Origin: Flavobacterium sp. KACC 22763
GTDB taxonomy: Bacteria; Bacteroidota; Bacteroidia; Flavobacteriales; Flavobacteriaceae
DNA length: 64,000 nucleotides
Direction of reading: 5' to 3'
NCBI RefSeq assembly: GCF_028736155.1
Contig: NZ_CP117879.1
Span: 1,302,001-1,366,000 of the forward strand
Part shown: positions 24,219-33,147 of the stretch, one piece after another
Layout: every line of letters begins with the position of its first letter
Numbering within the stretch: position 1 is the first letter of the stretch
The notes under the pieces: model-generated
Database searches by the model: none
What the model was told of the DNA's origin: nothing
Seen by the model: the letters and a program-made list of their open reading frames with translations, nothing else
Translations under genes and position numbers: made by a program

Positions 24219-25754
24219 TCAATCCGGCTCATTCATGATTTTCTCACGATACTTTTTACCGATTAATAAAGTTAATCTTTGTTTGTAATCGTCAACCAGC
24301 CATTCGCGGTAGTTTTTACTACATTGGCTCAAACATTTAGAATAACGTTTGATACGATCTTCAATATCATCTTCTAATTCTCTAGCCAGCATTTTTGCTT
24401 CCTGAAGCGTTTCTGTATTATCTACACACATTCCTGCATGCTGATCTAAAGATTTGTCTAAAACTACTTTAGAACGAAGATTTTGTTTAATTATTAATTT
24501 GTGTTCTTCATCGACATCAAAACTAACATCGGCAGTTTTACTGAATTTTGCGCGCAATTCTGGCGGCATGCTGTATTTAAAGAACATTTCGATTTCTTGG
24601 TCATCACGCAGGTTTTCCAAGTAAAATTCTGGAGATTTAAAAATATGCTGCCAGTTTACAGGATCGCTCCACAAACCAAAACGAGCGGCATTGTTTCCTA
24701 AATCAATAACCGTAAATTCGTCTTTTCCTGGTAATTTACGAGAACCACGACCAATCATCTGGAAATATAAAGTCAATGATTTTGTTGCTCTGTTCAAAAT
24801 AATAGTTTCTACAGTTGGCTCGTCAAAACCAGTTGTCAAAATTCCGACAGAAGTTAAAATAGCATCTGGAGTTTTCTTAAACCATTGCAAAATGTCTTTA
24901 CGCTCTTCAGAACTACTTGTGTTGTCTAAGTGTCTGATATCGTAACCTGCTTCTCTAAAAGTTTCATATACATATAATGAAGTATGAATACCATTATTGA
25001 AAATCAAGGTTTTCTTTCCCAAAGAACGTTCTGTATACGCATGAAGCAGTTTTTCCTGCATCAAAGTATTCGTATATAAATCGTCTGAAGACTTTACGGT
25101 ATAATCACCATTGATACCTACTTTAAGCGAAGTCAAACCAACATCGTAGCTATAAGTTGTTGCTTTGGCCAAGAAACCTTTTTCAATCAATGAGCCAATT
25201 GTATCACCAACAATAAGTTCGTGGTAGCTTTGGTGCATTGGCAATTTTATATTCGAACTCAAAGGTGTTGCTGTTACTCCAAGGATAAAAGCATTTTTAA
25301 ATGAGTTTAAAAGTTTTCTAAATGAGTTGTAGTGTGCCTCATCAATAATAACTAAACCGATATTGTCAAGATGAAGTTTTTCATCATTAATACGATTTTT
25401 TAAAGTTTCAACCATCGCCACAAAACATGAAAAATCATTTTGGTCTGGCAATTCTTTTACTTTACTATTGATTATTTTGTTTGTAACGCCAAAACCCGTC
25501 AACATTTTTGAAGTTTGTTTACAAAGTTCGATACGGTGCGTCAAAACAACCACTTTTTTGTCATTATTTGACAAATAGCGGCGTACGATTTCAGAAAATA
25601 TTACTGTTTTTCCTCCTCCAGTAGGAAGCTGATACAGTAAGTGGTGTTTGGGAGGAGCATTATCTAAACGGTCAAAAATAGCGTCAATATCGCCTTTTTG
25701 GTATGCATACAGTTCTTTTTTATCTTCTCTTTGTATTTCTAAAGTTTGAGACAT
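24219..25754 (-). CDS. superfamily 2 DEAD/DEAH helicase, RadD/SSL2-like
   Basis: 511 residues. Walker A LYQLPTGGGKTVIFSEI (about 41-57), Walker B DEAH box LVIIDEAHYNSF, motif III LGVTATPLS, and C-domain motifs ILTSVGILTTGFDEPTVE and MIGRGSRKLPGKDEF. This is the compact type III restriction/UvrB-like helicase core, standing alone with no nuclease or methylase neighbour, so a DNA-repair helicase role is more likely than restriction. The C-terminal ~110 residues are helical and charged with no known motif. Confidence 0.88.
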   Translation of the reverse strand: MSQTLEIQREDKKELYAYQKGDIDAIFDRLDNAPPKHHLLYQLPTGGGKTVIFSEIVRRYLSNNDKKVVVLTHRIELCKQTSKMLTGFGVTNKIINSKVKELPDQNDFSCFVAMVETLKNRINDEKLHLDNIGLVIIDEAHYNSFRKLLNSFKNAFILGVTATPLSSNIKLPMHQSYHELIVGDTIGSLIEKGFLAKATTYSYDVGLTSLKVGINGDYTVKSSDDLYTNTLMQEKLLHAYTERSLGKKTLIFNNGIHTSLYVYETFREAGYDIRHLDNTSSSEERKDILQWFKKTPDAILTSVGILTTGFDEPTVETIILNRATKSLTLYFQMIGRGSRKLPGKDEFTVIDLGNNAARFGLWSDPVNWQHIFKSPEFYLENLRDDQEIEMFFKYSMPPELRAKFSKTADVSFDVDEEHKLIIKQNLRSKVVLDKSLDQHAGMCVDNTETLQEAKMLARELEDDIEDRIKRYSKCLSQCSKNYREWLVDDYKQRLTLLIGKKYREKIMNEPD

Positions 25755-25863
25755 TGTTTATTTTTGGATTTTTGCAAAAATACATCGAAAAAACAGTTAT
25801 TCATCCTCTTTTAACCTAAAATAAATATTTTTTTTGAATAAATATTTTTTATGAGAAAGGGCT

Positions 25864-26397
25864 TTAGTAGTCGATTTTCTCCAAAATTGCCTCAAAATCG
25901 TATCTATTTTTCCATTTTTGCTCTAATGTTTCCTCCTGAATTGCATTAATTCGCAATTTAAAATCATTAAAAATTCCGTTTGAAACAATATAATTTACTG
26001 CTTGCTCAAAAGAATTAAAGATGCTTTTGTAAAACAATTCCTGCTTGATTAAATTTTGCGAAGAAAACGTTTGCGCTATTTCAATATTGTAAAGCATAAT
26101 ATCAGCAACAACATATGAGTCTACACCCAACATCATAAAATGTTTAATGAGTTTTTGAGCAACTGATCTTCTCATTTTGGCTTTTGGACGCCATTTTGCT
26201 CCCGGTTTTTTGATTGGGAAATATTCGTGAGAGATTTTGACCTTGGCCTCCTGAAGCAATTTGTCTTCTTTTGGATTAAAAACAAAGTCATAATATACTT
26301 TTACAGGAGCAAATTTCTCATACAATTCTACCAATTGTTCCTCTAATTGCTCTTTTGTCAACTCGCCTAAATATTTTTTTAAATCTCTTTTACTCAT
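25864..26397 (-). CDS. DUF6155-like conserved protein
   Basis: 177 residues, helical, cytoplasmic. The start MSKRDLKKYLGELTKEQLEE and the KMRRSVAQKLIKHFMMLGVD block match the DUF6155 family seen in Bacteroidetes. No catalytic motif or membrane segment. Stands 109 bases upstream of the SF2 helicase gene on the same strand and could be transcribed with it. Function unknown. Confidence 0.72.
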   Translation of the reverse strand: MSKRDLKKYLGELTKEQLEEQLVELYEKFAPVKVYYDFVFNPKEDKLLQEAKVKISHEYFPIKKPGAKWRPKAKMRRSVAQKLIKHFMMLGVDSYVVADIMLYNIEIAQTFSSQNLIKQELFYKSIFNSFEQAVNYIVSNGIFNDFKLRINAIQEETLEQKWKNRYDFEAILEKIDY

Positions 26398-26419
26398 AGA
26401 GTAAAGGTAATTTTCAAAA

Positions 26420-26490
26420 TTTTAAATTCCAAATTCCAAATTTCAGCCTATTTAAAGGCTGTTAATTTTGAATTTTTAAATCCTAAAATC
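26420..26490. repeat. AAATTCCAAATTCCAA-family arm with small hairpin
   Basis: The arm AAATTCCAAATTCCAAATTT is followed by a hairpin CAGCCTATTTAAAGGCTG and a degenerate opposite arm (TTTTGAATTTTTAAAT). It lies between divergent genes, so it is not only a terminator companion. Boundaries approximate. Confidence 0.55.
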
Positions 26491-26538
26491 AATCCAGAAT
26501 CCTTAATTTTGCTGGCATAAAACTTAAAAAATATATAC

Positions 26539-26832
26539 ATGCTCAAGATTTTCAAAGTTACTGCCATTTTAGAGGGAATCTCTTATTTAGTATTGTTTGC
26601 TAATATGTTGATTATCAAAAATAATAATCCTGAACTCTACCATACATTATTACGTCCGTTAGGAATGACACACGGTGTTTTATTTATCGGATATATTCTT
26701 TTAGCCTTTTTATTGAAAAAATCAATGAATTGGGATTTAAAAACTTTTGCAATCATTCAAGTTGCTTCTCTAATTCCGTTTGGAACTTTTTACATCGAGA
26801 AAAAATATTTAGAAACTAAAGCAAATGCATAA
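26539..26832 (+). CDS. DUF3817 small membrane protein
   Basis: 97 residues, three hydrophobic helices. The opening FKVTAILEGISYLVLFANML, then PLGMTHGVLFIGYILLAFLL and LIPFGTFYIEKKYL are the DUF3817 pattern (inner-membrane protein, sometimes at the N-terminus of larger transporters). Its stop overlaps the MscS-like gene by 8 bases (ATGCATAA), so the two are translationally coupled. Confidence 0.88.
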   Translation: MLKIFKVTAILEGISYLVLFANMLIIKNNNPELYHTLLRPLGMTHGVLFIGYILLAFLLKKSMNWDLKTFAIIQVASLIPFGTFYIEKKYLETKANA

Positions 26833-28072
26833 GTTTTTGGAGAAAATATTTAACTTTTTATATCCTATTTTTAGAGAATGGGGAATGAGCCGCAATGTAG
26901 CGTCTTATACCAGTCTAATCTTTAATATCGCTATTTTAATAGCACTGGCTTACGTGATTTATTACGCAGCCAAATTTCTTTTGGTCACTTTAACTGCTGT
27001 TTTTGCACAGCGCACCAAAACAAAGTTTGACGATTATTTAATTCAAAACAAAACCACTAGATATACAGCTTATTTAATTCCGTTTTTCTTTATTTATAAA
27101 GCGGTTCCTGTTATTTTAGATAAATACGAATATTGGGAATCGATTTTCGGAAAAATTGTAGGTATCTATATAGTATTACTTGGATTATGGATTGTTCGAA
27201 CTGTTTTTAATTCGTTACGCGATTATTTAAAACAAAAGCCTGAATATAGCGACAAACCAATTGATAGTTTTGTTCAGGTTATTATGATTGTGCTCTGGAT
27301 TTTTGGAGTTGCCATGATTATTTCGACTTTATTCGGAATTAAAAAAGGCGAACTATTAACTATTCTTGGAACACTTTCGGCAATTATCATCTTAATTTTC
27401 AGAGATACGATTCTTGGGTTTGTTTCGAGTGTTCAGGTAGCGATAAACGATATGGTTCGTATTGGCGACTGGATTACAATGGATAAATTTGGAGCTGACG
27501 GAGATGTTATCGAAATCAATTTGACAACGGTAAAAGTTCGAAATTTTGATAACACCATTACCACGATTCCGACTTATGCTTTAAGTTCAGATTCGTTTCA
27601 GAACTGGCGCGGAATGCAGAAATCTGATGGAAGACGCATCAAAAGACATGTTTTAATAAAAAGCAGTACAATCCGTTTTTTAAACGATGAAGATTTGCAT
27701 CAATTGCGAAAAGTTCAACTTATTACTTCTTATATAGACAGCCGTCAAGCAGAAATTGACAGATACAATGATCTTAGAGGAATTGATAAAACGCTTTCGC
27801 TAAATGGCAGAAATATGACCAATTTAGGATTGTTTAGAAAATACATTATGCAATATCTACATGACCATCCGGGATTGAACAAAAATATGCATATCATGTG
27901 CCGACAGCTACAATCGACCGCGCATGGAGTTCCGTTGGAGATTTATGTGTTTTCAAGTGACAAACGCTGGGCCAATTACGAATATATCATGGCTGATATT
28001 TTTGACCACGTAATGGCATCTGTAAGATATTTTGATCTTGAAATTTTTGAGCTTCCTTCGAGTATTGGTTAG
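26825..28072 (+). CDS. MscS-family mechanosensitive ion channel
   Basis: 415 residues. Several N-terminal transmembrane helices (about 25-195) precede the MscS core: pore helix region LGTLSAIIILIFRDTILGFV, then the beta domain VQVAINDMVRIGDWITMDKF, GADGDVIEINLTTVKVRNFD and TIPTYALSSDSFQNWRGM. A C-terminal alpha/beta cytoplasmic domain follows, larger than in E. coli MscS, like the YbdG-type channels. Protects against hypo-osmotic shock in relatives. Coupled to the DUF3817 gene. Confidence 0.92.
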   Translation: MHKFLEKIFNFLYPIFREWGMSRNVASYTSLIFNIAILIALAYVIYYAAKFLLVTLTAVFAQRTKTKFDDYLIQNKTTRYTAYLIPFFFIYKAVPVILDKYEYWESIFGKIVGIYIVLLGLWIVRTVFNSLRDYLKQKPEYSDKPIDSFVQVIMIVLWIFGVAMIISTLFGIKKGELLTILGTLSAIIILIFRDTILGFVSSVQVAINDMVRIGDWITMDKFGADGDVIEINLTTVKVRNFDNTITTIPTYALSSDSFQNWRGMQKSDGRRIKRHVLIKSSTIRFLNDEDLHQLRKVQLITSYIDSRQAEIDRYNDLRGIDKTLSLNGRNMTNLGLFRKYIMQYLHDHPGLNKNMHIMCRQLQSTAHGVPLEIYVFSSDKRWANYEYIMADIFDHVMASVRYFDLEIFELPSSIG

Positions 28073-28078
28073 ATTTTT

Positions 28079-28194
28079 AACCGCAAAGTTCGCAAAGGTT
28101 TACGCAAGGTTCGCAAAGTTTTTAAATAAAGCTTTGCGAACTTTGCGTTTTTAGTAAATCTAACTTATAAAAAAAACTTTGCGTGCTTTGCGGT
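28079..28194. repeat. nested CGCAAAG palindromic repeat
   Basis: Outer arm AACCGCAAAGTTCGCAAAG (from 28079) faces CTTTGCGTGCTTTGCGGT (28177-28194). Inner arm GCAAGGTTCGCAAAG (28104-28118) faces CTTTGCGAACTTTGCG (about 28133-28148). Lies in the convergent gap after the MscS gene. Confidence 0.8.
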
Positions 28195-28215
28195 AAAACA
28201 CACAAAGGAATTAAA

Positions 28216-28245
28216 GTTTGGAATTTGGAATTTAAATTTTGGAAT
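28216..28245. repeat. single TTTGGAATTTGGAATTT arm
   Basis: TTTGGAATTTGGAATTTAAA then TTTTGGAATTTTTA, the inverse arm of the AAATTCCAAATTCCAA family, without a clear opposite arm nearby. Confidence 0.6.
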
Positions 28246-28247
28246 TT

Positions 28248-28670
28248 TTATTGCCTCTCCTCTATTTTCTCAAAAAGAAACTCAGGATTTTGATATTCAA
28301 TTGGAACTTCTGGAACGTAGCAAGGAAGATTAAAATAAGTTCCAATTACTCCTTTTCCTAAATAAAGTTTGCCGTCTTTCTTTAAAAGAGCCAAAGGAAC
28401 TCTTTTCCAAGCTCCACCGAAAGAAATATAATGATAATCGCCTCTCAGTGTATCTCCTCTTAAATCGCCTCTTACATCACCAGAATCTTTTCCTGTTCCG
28501 TAATGATTAATTTCGTAACGACCATAAAAGCGTTTGTCATTTATATGGATATCAAGAACTGCTGTATCTTTATTGTTTACAGCGCGGTATAATTGACGAT
28601 TGTATTTTTCTTTATCTTCTTTAGAATTGCAAGAAGCTAGTAATAAGCATAAAAACAGAAATAATCGCAT
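28248..28670 (-). CDS. lipoprotein, 140 aa
   Basis: Signal peptide with lipobox MRLFLFLCLLLASCNSKEDK (Cys14). The mature part has a Gly/Asp-rich beta pattern (FYGRYEINHYGTGKDSGDVR; GDLRGDTLRGDYHYISFGGA). Small lipoproteins of this type are common in Bacteroidetes; no function is assigned. Monocistronic. Confidence 0.75.
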   Translation of the reverse strand: MRLFLFLCLLLASCNSKEDKEKYNRQLYRAVNNKDTAVLDIHINDKRFYGRYEINHYGTGKDSGDVRGDLRGDTLRGDYHYISFGGAWKRVPLALLKKDGKLYLGKGVIGTYFNLPCYVPEVPIEYQNPEFLFEKIEERQ

Positions 28671-28751
28671 AATTTATTTTTAGAAAAACAAAAATAGGTT
28701 TTTACTATGGGATTATTTCTTTAACTTTAAGAAAAACTTAAAACAAATACC

Positions 28752-29153
28752 ATGGAAGATAGAGACACCTTTTTAAAAGAATTCAGAGGCGAAACTTTAG
28801 GAACCGTAAGTGCTCAATCTTCAGCAGATGAGATCTTTCAAAACCAGACCATCAGGCCTATTTTAAAACTTCAAAACGACTTGTTCGTTGCCGTTTTTAT
28901 CAATTATGTAAACAAAAACAAACCCGATTTCTATTCTTATTCGGTTGAAAAGAAACTTCAGACAATCGAAAATTCCATTCAAAAAGACATTAAATTCAGA
29001 AATTCTTTAAAAGGAATTGTAATGGCGCTTTTTACAGTTGACGAATACAATACTTATATTAAGAATTCTTCTGATTTGAATAAACGTATGATGAACTTGT
29101 TGATTGACCGATTGAAAAATCAGGTGCAGTTGTTTGAAGTGGAATCAAATTAG
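28752..29153 (+). CDS. conserved hypothetical protein, 133 aa
   Basis: 133 residues, helical, cytoplasmic (LKEFRGETLGTVSAQSSADE; VAVFINYVNKNKPDFYSYSV; IKFRNSLKGIVMALFTVDEY). I do not recognise a domain with certainty. It lies 8 bases upstream of the Crp/Fnr-type regulator gene on the same strand and is probably co-transcribed with it. Confidence 0.6.
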   Translation: MEDRDTFLKEFRGETLGTVSAQSSADEIFQNQTIRPILKLQNDLFVAVFINYVNKNKPDFYSYSVEKKLQTIENSIQKDIKFRNSLKGIVMALFTVDEYNTYIKNSSDLNKRMMNLLIDRLKNQVQLFEVESN

Positions 29154-29161
29154 AATACAAA

Positions 29162-29737
29162 ATGTTCAACCAATTCCGAAACAAATTCCCTTTAACCGAT
29201 AAAAAATGGAACGAATACATCGGTTATTTCAATCGAATTGAAGTTCCTACGAAAACTACCCTTTTAGAAGAAGGTGAAGTTTCAAAAAAACTTTATATCA
29301 TAGAAAAAGGCTGTATTCGGGTTTGGTTTAACAATAACGGAAAAGATCTCACTACGCAATTCTTTTTTGAAAATGAGAGCGTTGCTTCTATCGAAAGTTT
29401 CATGAAGAAACTTCCGAGTCCGACAAATATAGAAACGATTGAGCCTTCAGTTTTGTGGTGGATTCGTAAGAATGATCTGGATAAAATTCTAGAAGAAATC
29501 AAAGAGATCCCTGAATTAAGGGATAGTCTCATTAATAAGCTTTTTGAGCGTACTTTAGATTATATGAAATATTTCGTTTCGTTTATAAAAGATTCCCCTG
29601 CAGAGCGTTATTCTAACTTAATTAAAGAAAGGCCTCAAATCATATTGCGTGTTCCACAACATTATATCGCTTCTTATTTAGGAATAACAACTGTGCATCT
29701 AAGCAGACTAAAAAGTAAACTATTAAGTAAAGAATAA
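29162..29737 (+). CDS. Crp/Fnr-family transcription regulator
   Basis: 191 residues: N-terminal cyclic-nucleotide-binding-like beta roll (TTLLEEGEVSKKLYIIEKGC; FNNNGKDLTTQFFFENESVA) and C-terminal winged helix (SNLIKERPQII, VPQHYIASYLGITTVHLSRL). The phosphate-binding Arg/Ser set of true CRP is not evident, so the effector may be something else. A CRP-like operator lies 60 bases downstream, before an oxidoreductase gene, making that gene its likely target. Confidence 0.87.
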   Translation: MFNQFRNKFPLTDKKWNEYIGYFNRIEVPTKTTLLEEGEVSKKLYIIEKGCIRVWFNNNGKDLTTQFFFENESVASIESFMKKLPSPTNIETIEPSVLWWIRKNDLDKILEEIKEIPELRDSLINKLFERTLDYMKYFVSFIKDSPAERYSNLIKERPQIILRVPQHYIASYLGITTVHLSRLKSKLLSKE

Positions 29738-29797
29738 TTGACTTTTTAGTCAAACTTAAATTGACTTATATAACTTATATCGTTTAAAGAAAAATTT

Positions 29798-29842
29798 GAT
29801 AACAAATGTTATCGTCTGCCCATAAACGGCTCTGTAATTTTG
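29798..29842 (+). promoter_or_regulatory. Crp-like operator at -40.5 plus -7 element of the oxidoreductase promoter
   Basis: GATAACAAATGTTATC (29798-29813) is a 16-base palindrome. TAATTTTG (29835-29842) is a perfect TAnnTTTG. No TTTG box is present at -33; instead the operator centre falls about 40 bases before the expected start of transcription. This is the class II activator position, suggesting activation by the regulator just upstream. Confidence 0.6.
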
Positions 29843-29862
29843 CTTCATAAAATTTAATAATT

Positions 29863-30834
29863 ATGAAAGCAGCAGTAGTTTATAAAAAAGGCGAATCGCC
29901 AAAATATGCAGAATTTGAAGAGCCAATTGCATCCAATGAAAACGAAATTTTGGTTTCGGTAAAAGCCGTAGCTATTACGAATTTGGATAAAGGAATTGCA
30001 AGCGGAGATCATTATTCTTCAGAAAAAGAAAATCAAAACGGATTTATTGTTGGAAGCGACGGAATCGGTATTCTAGAAAACGGAACAAGAGTTTACGCCC
30101 GCGGAATTTCAGGAACGATTGCCGAGAAGGCTTTGGTAGAGAAAAATAGATTGGTAGTTTTGCCAGATGGAATTGATGATGCAACAGCTGCAGCGATGCC
30201 AAATGCAGTTGCAGGTTCGGCAATGGCTCTTCGTTTTAGAGCCGGAATAAAGTCAGGTGAAACGGTTTTAATAAATGGAGCGACTGGTTTTACAGGACAA
30301 ATGGCCGTTCAAATTGCAAAGCATTATGGAGCTAAAAAAATAATTGTTACAGGAAGAAACGAAAAAGCGCTAGAAAGTCTTTTAGAATTAGGTGCCGATG
30401 AAATTGTTTCTCTAAAACAAAATGATGAATCTTTTATTTCTCAGTTAAAAGAAATCCATAAAAATACTCCAATAGATATTGTAATAGACTATTTGTGGGG
30501 ACATTCGGCAGAACTTATCCTTTCAGTTTTAAAAGGAAATGGAAACTTTACGCATAAAACTCGATATGTTTCTGTGGGTTCTATGTCTGGAGATACCATT
30601 CAATTATCAGCTCAGATTTTACGAAGTGCAGATCTTCAATTATCGGGTTCAGGATTAGGAAGCTGGACAAAAGAAGAAGTCAAACTCTTATTTTCTGAAA
30701 TACTTCCAGAAATGTTTCTTTTAGCTTCAAAAAATATACTAAAAGTAAATATTGAAACGGTGAATCTATCTGATATAGAAAAAATGTGGAATGCAGAAGT
30801 TCCTGACGGGAAACGTTTAGTTGTGGTGATCTAA
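29863..30834 (+). CDS. medium-chain dehydrogenase/quinone reductase-like oxidoreductase
   Basis: 323 residues of the MDR/quinone-oxidoreductase superfamily: GroES-like N-terminal domain (KAAVVYKKGESPKYAEFEEP; VGSDGIGILENGTRVYARG) and Rossmann domain (LINGATGFTGQMAVQIAKHY, then KIIVTGRNEKAL). No structural zinc-binding Cys cluster, so it is the zinc-free type. Probably an NAD(P)H-dependent reductase of quinones or enals. Downstream of a Crp-family regulator and its operator. Confidence 0.88.
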   Translation: MKAAVVYKKGESPKYAEFEEPIASNENEILVSVKAVAITNLDKGIASGDHYSSEKENQNGFIVGSDGIGILENGTRVYARGISGTIAEKALVEKNRLVVLPDGIDDATAAAMPNAVAGSAMALRFRAGIKSGETVLINGATGFTGQMAVQIAKHYGAKKIIVTGRNEKALESLLELGADEIVSLKQNDESFISQLKEIHKNTPIDIVIDYLWGHSAELILSVLKGNGNFTHKTRYVSVGSMSGDTIQLSAQILRSADLQLSGSGLGSWTKEEVKLLFSEILPEMFLLASKNILKVNIETVNLSDIEKMWNAEVPDGKRLVVVI

Positions 30835-30841
30835 AATTTTT

Positions 30842-30975
30842 AAACACATAGAAACATAGTTTATCGCTTCTTAAAAAGATAAATAAAAGAAACTAGTTTC
30901 TCACACATAGCTATGTGTATTTAAACAAGTGAAACGCCTTTTATAGATTCCAAGAAGCTATGTTTCTATGTGTTT
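30842..30975. repeat. CACATAGAAACATAG palindromic repeat, copy 1
   Basis: AAACACATAGAAACATAG (30842-30859) faces CTATGTTTCTATGTGTTT (30958-30975). A perfect 16-base palindrome ACACATAGCTATGTGT sits in the middle (30903-30918). Lies between convergent genes. Copy 2 is at 36876-37010 with the same three-part layout. Confidence 0.85.
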
Positions 30976-30981
30976 ATATTT

Positions 30982-32958
30982 TTAATATTCTAGTAGCTCT
31001 TTCAAAGCTTGCTCAAATCTATTCTTTGGTAAAAACTGATCTTCTAAAGCTTTTGTAAATGGAATTGGCGAATCTAAACTCGCTACACGTTTTACCGGAG
31101 CATCTAAATATTCGAAGCAATTCTCCATAATTAAAGCCGAAATATCACTTGCAATTCCGCCAAATAGGGTGTCTTCTTGGTAGATTATAGCTTTTCCAGT
31201 TTTCTTAACCGAAGCAAAAATCGTTTCTGTATCAAGAGGCTGTAAAGTTCTTAAGTCAATTAAATCGGCATCAATTTCTGGATGTTGCGCTAAAGTGTCT
31301 AAAGCCCAATGAACAGTAGCTCCAAAAGCAATAATCGTTACCGATTTTCCTTCTTTAACCAAAGCCGCTTTACCTAAAGGAATAGTATAATAGTCTTTTG
31401 GAACATCCTGATAAATACTGCGGTATAATAATTTATGTTCGAAGAATAAAACAGGATTTGGGTCGTTAATTGCGGTGTTCAAAAGCCCTTTTGCATCGTA
31501 TGGAAATGCTGGATAAACTACTTTTAAACCTGGAGTTTTAGTAAACCAAGCCTCATTGGTCTGAGAGTGAAATGGTCCAGCTTGAGTTCCTCCGCCACAA
31601 GGCATACGAACGACAACATCGGCTTTTTCGCCCCAGCGATAATGAGATTTAGCCAAAAGATTCACAATTGGATTAAATCCAGTTGAAACGAAATCTGCAA
31701 ATTGCATTTCTACAATTGCTTTATAGCCATTAATAGAAAGTCCCATTCCTGTAGAAATTACAGCGCTTTCGCAGATTGGCGTATTGCGTATTCTGTCTTT
31801 TCCAAAAGCATCAACAAAACTTTCTGTAATTTTAAAAGCACCGCCATATTCGGCAATATCTTGTCCCATGATTACAAGATTTTTATGGCGCCACATAGAT
31901 TGTTCCAGACTATTTCGAATAGCATCTATAAAACGAATATTCTCTGAATCTGAATTATGGCTATATTCCTCATATTGATATTCTTTGTAAACATCATTTA
32001 ATTCTCCGCTATAAGTTGGTTTTATTTCTGGTTCGGCATTGGCTATTGCCCAGTTTTCATCAATTTCGTGTTTAATTTCGGTATGAAATTGTTCATCTAA
32101 TTCTGCTGTTAGAATTCCGTTTTCAGTTAAATATTTTCTATAATTCGTAACGGGATCTCTCAGTTCCCATTGATCCATTAATTCTTGCGGAACATATTTT
32201 GTGCCACTTGCCTCTTCATGCCCACGCATTCTAAAAGTTTTAAACTCCAATAAAATAGGACGTGGATCTTCCTGCATTTCTTTCTTTAGCTGAGACAGTT
32301 TATTATAAATTTCTACAATATTATTTCCGTCAATAATCCAGCTCTCAATTCCGTAGCCAATTCCTTTGTCTGCAAGATTTTCACAGGCATATTGCTCATT
32401 GGTTGGTGTAGAAAGTCCGTAACCATTATTTTCTATAATAAACATTACAGGCAGTTTCCAAACAGCTGCAATATTTAGAGCTTCGTGAAAATCGCCTTCA
32501 CTTGTAGCGCCTTCACCAGTAAAAACAGCGGTAATTTTTTTATTGTCTTGAAGTTTATTCGCAAGAGCGATTCCGTCAGCAATTCCTAACTGCGGACCCA
32601 AATGCGAAATCATTCCTATAATATTGTATTCTTGCGTTCCAAAGTGAAAACTTCTATCACGACCTTTTGTAAAACCATTTGCTTTTCCTTGCCATTGTGA
32701 GAATAAACGATGCAACGGAATTTCTCTAGTCGTAAATACACCAAGGTTTCGGTGCATTGGCAATACGTATTCAGATTGATCTAGAACTGCAGTAACACCA
32801 ACAGCAATAGCTTCTTGCCCTATTCCAGAAAACCATTTGGAGACTTTTCCTTGCCGAATCAAGATGAGCATCTTTTCTTCGATCAATCGGGGTTTTAATA
32901 TTTTTTTATATAAATCTAATAATTGCGCGTCAGTCAGGTTTTGGCGGTAAAAGATCAT
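30982..32958 (-). CDS. fused E1 alpha/beta subunit of a 2-oxo-acid dehydrogenase (branched-chain or pyruvate type)
   Basis: 658 residues: the alpha part (about 1-320) with ThDP motif FTGEGATSEGDFHEAL...ENNGYGLSTP, and the beta part (about 340-658) with MGQDIAEYGGAFKITESFVD, NTPICESAVISTGMGLSING and the C-terminal transketolase-like region VASLDSPIPFTKALEDQFLP. In many bacteria the two are separate genes; the fusion is usual in Bacteroidetes. Oxidatively decarboxylates a 2-oxo acid and transfers the acyl group to a lipoyl E2, which is not in this window. Branched-chain 2-oxo acids are the likelier substrate, but pyruvate is possible. Confidence 0.9.
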   Translation of the reverse strand: MIFYRQNLTDAQLLDLYKKILKPRLIEEKMLILIRQGKVSKWFSGIGQEAIAVGVTAVLDQSEYVLPMHRNLGVFTTREIPLHRLFSQWQGKANGFTKGRDRSFHFGTQEYNIIGMISHLGPQLGIADGIALANKLQDNKKITAVFTGEGATSEGDFHEALNIAAVWKLPVMFIIENNGYGLSTPTNEQYACENLADKGIGYGIESWIIDGNNIVEIYNKLSQLKKEMQEDPRPILLEFKTFRMRGHEEASGTKYVPQELMDQWELRDPVTNYRKYLTENGILTAELDEQFHTEIKHEIDENWAIANAEPEIKPTYSGELNDVYKEYQYEEYSHNSDSENIRFIDAIRNSLEQSMWRHKNLVIMGQDIAEYGGAFKITESFVDAFGKDRIRNTPICESAVISTGMGLSINGYKAIVEMQFADFVSTGFNPIVNLLAKSHYRWGEKADVVVRMPCGGGTQAGPFHSQTNEAWFTKTPGLKVVYPAFPYDAKGLLNTAINDPNPVLFFEHKLLYRSIYQDVPKDYYTIPLGKAALVKEGKSVTIIAFGATVHWALDTLAQHPEIDADLIDLRTLQPLDTETIFASVKKTGKAIIYQEDTLFGGIASDISALIMENCFEYLDAPVKRVASLDSPIPFTKALEDQFLPKNRFEQALKELLEY

Positions 32959-33065
32959 GTATTTTTTGTTTTTTTAGTGTTTCAAATATAACAAATTACT
33001 ACTGTTTTATTAGATTCTGAAATAAAATTTTAATCAGAAATCTACTTTTAATGCCTGAGCTTAAG

Positions 33066-33094
33066 TTTATTTTCTAAAATATTATCTACCTTTG
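33066..33094 (+). promoter_or_regulatory. promoter of the 2OG oxygenase gene
   Basis: TTTA (33066-33069) and TACCTTTG (33087-33094), a perfect -7 box with a near-consensus -33 box at 17 bases. The start of transcription is expected about 50 bases before the ATG. Confidence 0.6.
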
Positions 33095-33147
33095 TTAGCG
33101 AAAGGTACTTATGACACCTTTCTTCTTTAAAATAAAAAATGTAAAGT

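Noticed and set aside
24219..25754. Restriction or defence helicase
   Set aside because: No methylase, nuclease or other defence gene adjacent; a lone SF2 helicase fits DNA repair better.
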